This document shows, one piece after another, positions 47,906 through 52,164 of a stretch of 52,164 nt of DNA; position 1 is the first letter of the stretch, and the number at the start of each line of letters is the position of its first letter. The stretch is taken from positions 1 through 52,164 of the forward strand of contig JACRBM010000051.1 in assembly GCA_016219275.1 (NCBI GenBank). Direction: 5' to 3'. A program made the position numbers and the translations under genes. Source of the DNA: Chloroflexota bacterium. GTDB lineage: Bacteria > Chloroflexota > Anaerolineae > UBA4142. Under the pieces are notes generated by a model. That model was given only the letters and a program-made list of their open reading frames with translations, ran no database searches and had not been told where the DNA came from.

Positions 47906-48351
47906 GGCTCACCCTCCGGCGGCGCGACGTTAAGCGAGAACCAGTATCCTTCGATTTGCCGAACGACGCTCAAGAATCCTTCGAACGAAACCGGCTTGAC
48001 GATGTAACTGTTTGCACCGCCGTCGTATGAGAGCGCGCGGTCGCCCTCTTCCTTCGACGAGGTGAGAATGACGACCGGCAGGCGCTTGAGGAGTGGCGTG
48101 TTCTTGACTTGGCGTAGCACTTCAAAGCCGTCAATGCCCGGGAGTTTCAGGTCGAGCAAAATGAGGTTCGGCAAGAGATACGCGTGGCGGTCGGCGTACT
48201 TGCCGCGCCCGAACAAATAATCGAGCGCGTCTTCTCCATTCGGCGCGACGTGAATCGTATTGAGCAAGCGCGCTTCACGAAACGCGTCGAGCGTCAACTC
48301 GACATCCATGCGATTGTCCTCGACGAGTAAAATGTGCGCCGATCTGTTCAT
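47902..48351 (-). CDS. Single-domain response regulator (Rcp1-like)
   Basis: 149 residues, one receiver domain of the Rcp1/CheY-like group often paired with phytochrome-type kinases: HILLVEDNRMDVELTLDAFR, phosphoacceptor Asp67 in LILLDLKLPG, Thr/Ser in VILTSSKEEGDR, Lys in SYIVKPVSFEGF. No output domain. Middle gene of the three-gene operon: 3 nt after the histidine kinase stop and overlapping the HD-GYP gene by 4 bp, so it probably relays phosphate between them. Confidence 0.93.
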   Translation of the reverse strand: MNRSAHILLVEDNRMDVELTLDAFREARLLNTIHVAPNGEDALDYLFGRGKYADRHAYLLPNLILLDLKLPGIDGFEVLRQVKNTPLLKRLPVVILTSSKEEGDRALSYDGGANSYIVKPVSFEGFLSVVRQIEGYWFSLNVAPPEGEP

Positions 48352-48354
48352 AGA

Positions 48355-50706
48355 TCACTCCTTCAACAACCTAACACAAAACGTACTCCCCTCGCCTACG
48401 CGTGACTCTACCCACACCCTTCCGCCCAACAACGCGACCGATTTTTTCACCGTCGCGAGTCCGATGCCGGTGCCGGGATAGTCCTCTTCACTATGCAAAC
48501 GCTGAAAGACGTTAAAGATTTTTTCGTGGTGCTCCGGTGCAATGCCGATGCCATTGTCGCGCACGCGGATGATAACATCTTTCCCCGCGGTTTGCCAATT
48601 GACCGCGATCTGCGCGGGCGCGTCCGGCTTGCGATACGTGAGAGCGTTTTCGAGCAGGTTCGTGAAAACCTGGGTTAACAACGTCTTGTCGCCGATCACG
48701 GTCGGCAGATCGTCCGCGACCTCCAACGTTCCGCCCATTTCCGTTAGCCGCGCGGACAGGTCGCTTGCGAGCGGCGCGAAAATCGCGCGCAGCGGCACCG
48801 GCTCGCGGCGCACACTCTGGCGTCCAAGACGCGAGTACTGCAAGAGATCGTCAATCAAATGTCCCATTCGCTCGCTTGCCTGGACGATGTTGTCAACGTA
48901 ATGCCTGCCTTCGTCGTTCAAGTTCGCGCGATGCCGGCGCGCAACGATTTCCGCAAAGCCGCTGACGGCGCGCAGCGGCGCGCGCAGATCGTGCGACACC
49001 GAGTACGAAAACGATTCGAGTTCCTTGTTCGCGGTTTGCAGTTGCGCGGTGCGCTCGACGACGCGCTGTTCCAGTTCGGCATTCAGTTTGCGGATTTCTT
49101 CTTCCGCGCGCTTGCGCTCGGTGATGACTTCGGAGAAGAGGATGATTCCGCCGATCTCGCCTGTGTGCACGTACCAGGGACGGATTTCCCAACGCACCCA
49201 ATCCAGTTCCCCATTGGCACGCGGGAATGGGTCTTCCCCTGCCTGTTCTATCGCTCCAGCCAAACATCGTCGGTGAATCTCTTTCCATCGTTCAGGAATT
49301 TCTGGAAAGACCTCGTAGTGCGAGCGACCAATCAAATTCTGCTCCCCCAAGTCATAATCTATGAGATAGCGCCGGCTTGCCACAATGTACTTCATTTCCT
49401 GATCGAGCATCGCGATGGCGGCGGGAGAATGTTCGACGAACAGGCGCAAGATTCGTTCCTCTTGTTGGATTTTCTCTTCCGCGCGTTTGCGCTCGGTGAT
49501 GTCGAGCGTCGTCCCGATGAAATATTTTTCGCCAGCCAATTCGATCACATCGCGCGAGAGCAACGCCGTGCCCATCTCGCCTGATTTCGTGCGGAACCTG
49601 GCTTCAAAGTTGCACAGCGATCCTTGCTCGCGCATGATCCGCATCATTTCCACGCGCTCGGCGGGATCCACCCACAACCCCGCTTCCAGCGCGGTCCGCC
49701 CGATCAATTCTTCGCGTGCGTAACCTAGCCGCTTTAGGAAACTGGCGTTCACGTCCACGTAGTGTCCGTCTGATCTACGGGTGATGCTGATTGCCACCGG
49801 ACTGGCGTAAAAGATTTTGGAGAATTTCTCTTCGCTCTCGCGCAGCGCCTCTGCCGCGCGTTTGCGCTCGGTGATGTCGCCCATCGCCGCGACCATCCCG
49901 ATCAATTCGCCACGCGCGTCACGCAACGGCGCGGCGTTGATGGACAAGATGACGCGCGCGCCGTCGGCGCGTTCAATAGCGTGCTCCACATCATACACCG
50001 GCTTGCCGCTCTGCATCACACGGACAAAAGGAAGATTCTCTTCTGGGAAATGCCCTCCGTCCACCGCGGTGATCTTCCAACCCGGATCGTTGTAAACTCG
50101 TTCCGTAATACCGCTGCGCGTCAATCCGAGGGTTTTTTCGGCGGCGGAATTGGCAAACGTAATGTGTCCTTGACGATCTAGAATTACAATGCTCTCCGGA
50201 ACGGTTTCGACGATGCGTGCCAGACGGTCTTCGCTTTCGCGCCGCGCCAGCTCCGCGCGCTTTTTGTCCGTGACGTCGTGAAAGAAAATCGCGAGTCCCT
50301 CTTTGGACGGATAGATGCGATTCTCAAACCAGCGGTCGTACGGCGGATAATATTCTTCGAGAAAAATCGGCTGTTGCGTCTCGACCGCCTTGTAGTACGC
50401 GTGATAAAACGGCTGCCCGATGCCTTCCGGAAATTCGGTCCAGATATGCTTGCCGATCAACTGCTCGCGCGTGCGCCCAAACGTCTGCGCGGCTTTGGCG
50501 TTGACGTAGGTGTAGCGCCAATCATTGTCCAGCGCGACGAAGGAATCCGAAACGCTTTCCAGGATTTTTTCGATTTGCGCCTCCGCGCCAGGGCGCGCGC
50601 GTTCTTGCTCTGCGCGTTTGCGCGTTGTAGCGTCGCGAGCAACGCTCTTGCTGGCAGTCCGTCTGCTTGCATGGCGCGGCGCATTGATTTTGCGATTCGC
50701 TTTCAT
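48355..50706 (-). CDS. PAS-rich histidine kinase (cytosolic)
   Basis: 783 residues. After a basic N-terminus (about 1-40) there are four PAS domains: 40-155 (ESVSDSFVALDNDWRYTYVN), 160-280, 285-405 (IFYASPVAISITRRSDGHYV) and 410-530. Then HisKA with His572 in ESFSYSVSHDLRAPLRAVSG and DLLQYSRLGRQ, and HATPase with ENALTYRKPDAP, DNGIGIAPEHHEKIF and GTGIGLATVKKSVALLGG. No GAF/PHY domain or chromophore Cys is visible, so it is not a phytochrome despite the phytochrome-like kinase core. First gene of the operon kinase, Rcp1-like regulator, HD-GYP protein. Confidence 0.93.
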   Translation of the reverse strand: MKANRKINAPRHASRRTASKSVARDATTRKRAEQERARPGAEAQIEKILESVSDSFVALDNDWRYTYVNAKAAQTFGRTREQLIGKHIWTEFPEGIGQPFYHAYYKAVETQQPIFLEEYYPPYDRWFENRIYPSKEGLAIFFHDVTDKKRAELARRESEDRLARIVETVPESIVILDRQGHITFANSAAEKTLGLTRSGITERVYNDPGWKITAVDGGHFPEENLPFVRVMQSGKPVYDVEHAIERADGARVILSINAAPLRDARGELIGMVAAMGDITERKRAAEALRESEEKFSKIFYASPVAISITRRSDGHYVDVNASFLKRLGYAREELIGRTALEAGLWVDPAERVEMMRIMREQGSLCNFEARFRTKSGEMGTALLSRDVIELAGEKYFIGTTLDITERKRAEEKIQQEERILRLFVEHSPAAIAMLDQEMKYIVASRRYLIDYDLGEQNLIGRSHYEVFPEIPERWKEIHRRCLAGAIEQAGEDPFPRANGELDWVRWEIRPWYVHTGEIGGIILFSEVITERKRAEEEIRKLNAELEQRVVERTAQLQTANKELESFSYSVSHDLRAPLRAVSGFAEIVARRHRANLNDEGRHYVDNIVQASERMGHLIDDLLQYSRLGRQSVRREPVPLRAIFAPLASDLSARLTEMGGTLEVADDLPTVIGDKTLLTQVFTNLLENALTYRKPDAPAQIAVNWQTAGKDVIIRVRDNGIGIAPEHHEKIFNVFQRLHSEEDYPGTGIGLATVKKSVALLGGRVWVESRVGEGSTFCVRLLKE

Positions 50707-50844
50707 TCTTTCACCTTCTCCACCGTCTACGCGATGAAGGCAAAACGTTAACGCCTCTGCTCCAAAACGATTTCATGCGTGCGGCTGTGTTTGCGGTCGA
50801 GGGTGCTCGACCTGGCATCATCCCATTCGTCGCGAAAACAAAAA

Positions 50845-50890
50845 GGCACCTACTGCGAATGCCCATGTATATGACAATCGCTTTGGTGCC
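50845..50890 (-). terminator. Probable terminator of moaA
   Basis: On the minus strand GGCACC (50890-50885) pairs with GGTGCC (50850-50845) over a 34-nt loop, followed by TTTTTGTTTTC. A further 7-bp hairpin lies at 50795-50812. The spacer 50707-50938 has no convincing gene. Confidence 0.55.
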
Positions 50891-50938
50891 CTCCCTCGCT
50901 AGTTGGCGATTCATGATCCCGTATTCCTGGGTCGTCGT

Positions 50939-51910
50939 CTACCCACCGATCTGAGACATGGCGCCGGCTTCGATCTTGAAATCATCGCCGAAGGGATGAT
51001 GCTCGGGTTTGGAATCTATCGCGCGCGCGAGCAACTCTTGCAAACCGGCTTCGCTGACGCCTTCGCACAAGGCGTGGCGCATATCCACGCCGCGGTCTCC
51101 GAACAGACACGCACACAACGAACCGGACGCGGTTACCCGAATTCGATTGCACGCGTTGCAAAAATGTTCGCTCGCCGGCGTGATAAAACCGACCGTGCCG
51201 CGCGCATTCGGGAGACGGTATGTCCGCGCCGGACCGTTGCCGCGTGGCGCGTCGCCTGCCATCAACGCGGGCAACCGCGCGATCAATTCATTCGCCGCGA
51301 TGAAATGCTGGGCGAAAAATTCGCGCGCCGCATCGCCCGCGCCGACCGGCATCAGTTCGATGAACCGCACGTGCCAATCGCGTTCGACAGTGAGCCGCGC
51401 CAAATCCTCGAATTCGTCGTCGTTGATGCCGCGCATCGCGACGACATTGATTTTGAGCGGCGCGAGTCCCGCCGCTTCCGCGGCGACGATCCCAGACCAG
51501 ACCGCGTCGAACGCATCCACGCCGACGATCTGTGCGAACCGCTCGCGGCGCACACTATCGAGACTGATGTTGACGCGGCGCAACCCAGCATCGGCAAGCG
51601 GCTGGGCTAGTCGGTCGAGCAAAAATCCGTTCGTCGTCAGCGCGAGATCGCGCACGCCGTCAATCGCGGCAATCGCGCGCGTAATGTCCACGATGTCGCG
51701 GCGCAAGAGCGGCTCGCCGCCGGTCAATCGAATTTTGGTGACGCCGAGCGCGACCGCGCTGCGAACCACGCTTTCGATTTCGTTGAGCGTGAGCGGCGAC
51801 GTGGATGGGGTGACGTATCCATCCGGCGCGCAATAGGCGCAACGAAAGTTGCACGCCTCCGTCACCGAGAGACGCATGTATTCAATGTTCCGACCAAACG
51901 TGTCTTGCAT
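50939..51910 (-). CDS. moaA: GTP 3',8-cyclase MoaA (molybdenum cofactor biosynthesis)
   Basis: 323 residues, radical-SAM enzyme. N-terminal [4Fe-4S] motif CNFRCAYC (CxxxCxxC), SAM-binding TGGEPLLRRDI, and the C-terminal second cluster motif CNACNRIRVTASGSLCACL typical of MoaA. It ends in GG, the C-terminal diglycine needed to activate SAM for cyclisation. Converts GTP to 3',8-cyclo-GTP, the first step of molybdopterin synthesis. No other moa genes are in the window. The ATG at 51910 follows AGGATT. Upstream is a repeat array, downstream a terminator-like hairpin, so it stands alone. Confidence 0.95.
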   Translation of the reverse strand: MQDTFGRNIEYMRLSVTEACNFRCAYCAPDGYVTPSTSPLTLNEIESVVRSAVALGVTKIRLTGGEPLLRRDIVDITRAIAAIDGVRDLALTTNGFLLDRLAQPLADAGLRRVNISLDSVRRERFAQIVGVDAFDAVWSGIVAAEAAGLAPLKINVVAMRGINDDEFEDLARLTVERDWHVRFIELMPVGAGDAAREFFAQHFIAANELIARLPALMAGDAPRGNGPARTYRLPNARGTVGFITPASEHFCNACNRIRVTASGSLCACLFGDRGVDMRHALCEGVSEAGLQELLARAIDSKPEHHPFGDDFKIEAGAMSQIGG

Positions 51911-51946
51911 GTTGGAATCCTGTAGTCAAAAATCAGCGGTCCGAAG

Positions 51947-51999
51947 CCAGGATTCAGAAGCCAGAAGAATAATTCTGAATTCTGAATTCTGATTCCTGG
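51947..51999. repeat. 7-bp-period array upstream of moaA
   Basis: ATTCTGA occurs three times in tandem (51972-51992), preceded by TTCAGAA/GCCAGAA units that are its reverse complement and framed by CCAGGATTC (51947) and CCTGG (51995), so the block folds on itself. Confidence 0.7.
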
Positions 52000-52054
52000 A
52001 TTCGCGTTTGTGAATAGTACGCGCCCTAGCAGTTTGTCGGAGAGGAATCGCGAA

Positions 52055-52164
52055 ATGCCTCCTCCCCGACCCAAGATCGCCAAATTTCTTTCGCAACCTG
52101 GGTCTCAGCGGGCTTTCTGTCGTCGTGCAGGCGCGCGAAAACTGCGCCGACAATTAGTCGGCCA
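52055..52164 (+). CDS. Possible start of an unidentified gene (cut by window edge)
   Basis: ATG at 52055 with GGAGAGG about 9 nt upstream opens a frame of 36 codons that runs off the window. The peptide begins MPPPRPKIAKFLSQPGSQRA and is Arg-rich. No family recognised; a chance frame in GC-rich DNA is equally likely. The rest of 51911-52164 holds the repeat array only. Confidence 0.2.
   Translation, partial: MPPPRPKIAKFLSQPGSQRAFCRRAGARKLRRQLVG

Noticed and set aside
48355-50706. Phytochrome assignment for the PAS kinase
   Set aside because: No GAF/PHY photosensory core or chromophore-binding Cys pattern is visible, only PAS domains.
50711-50914. Minus-strand 67-codon frame between the kinase and moaA
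   Set aside because: It covers the moaA terminator and hairpins, and shows no family pattern.
52020-52164. Insertion-sequence end at the right edge
   Set aside because: No terminal inverted repeat or transposase motif can be shown in the short piece available.

Overview
The window (about 52 kb, GC-rich, no rRNA, tRNA, CRISPR array or insertion sequence that I can see) looks like chromosome of an uncultured member of the Chloroflexota, probably Anaerolineae-like. This is inferred from gene style: lipoproteins with Pro/Thr-rich linkers behind a lipobox, an OppA-type binding protein with a Pro/Thr linker and Ig-like tail, a fused OtsAB trehalose enzyme, large cytosolic PAS/GAF sensor proteins, and abundant short palindromic and 7/8-bp-period intergenic repeats. 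Both strands are densely coded.

Layout. 1-6.3 kb: a lipoprotein and a very large alpha-2-macroglobulin (A2M) gene. The A2M gene carries an in-frame TGA exactly where the thioester cysteine belongs, followed 17 nt later by a short perfect hairpin with a GGU loop. This is the most interesting signal of the window: either a selenocysteine-containing A2M or a nonsense mutation/sequence error at the key residue. 6.3-13.3 kb (minus strand): a TPR-like protein, OtsAB, a HEAT/propeller-like membrane protein, CsbD-like and YeaQ-like stress proteins, and a lone receiver protein. 13.3-15.5 kb: a decayed LuxR-type fragment and a lipoprotein with a duplicated Cys-pair module. 15.7-18.4 kb: SecG and a peptide-binding protein. 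18.5-20.8 kb: a Fur/PerR-type regulator, rubrerythrin and a GlpC-like Fe-S protein, a plausible peroxide-defence group. 20.9-26.6 kb: dihydrolipoyl dehydrogenase, a histidine phosphatase, a small-protein/nucleotidyltransferase pair coupled to an FAD oxidoreductase, a CooC-like ATPase and a lipoprotein. 26.7-30.3 kb: a TetR regulator with a visible promoter and operator, then a thioredoxin-fold protein without the expected cysteine, a CoA-transferase and an acyl-CoA dehydrogenase, i.e. an acyl-CoA catabolic operon. 30.4-34.2 kb: a hybrid PAS/GAF histidine kinase overlapping its OmpR-type regulator.

34.2-37.9 kb (minus): a DASS dicarboxylate carrier and a tartrate/D-malate dehydrogenase-type enzyme, separated by a leader with two hairpins, the second a strong terminator next to the ribosome-binding site; then a TauE/SafE exporter. 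38.0-39.7 kb: delta-1-pyrroline-5-carboxylate dehydrogenase. 40.0-42.8 kb: a MASE3-like/PAS/GGDEF diguanylate cyclase. 43.0-44.5 kb: ComM/YifB. 44.8-50.7 kb (minus): a tightly packed operon of PAS histidine kinase, single-domain response regulator and REC/PAS/GAF/HD-GYP phosphodiesterase; with the GGDEF protein this makes a cyclic-di-GMP cluster. 50.9-51.9 kb: MoaA. The final bases may hold the start of one more gene.

Intergenic DNA is itself structured: matching hairpin terminators flank the A2M gene, there are several families of small palindromes, and arrays of degenerate 7- or 8-bp units recur in at least six places, two of them starting on the TAG stop codon of the preceding gene. Start codons were chosen by Shine-Dalgarno spacing and family alignment from memory; no database search was possible.
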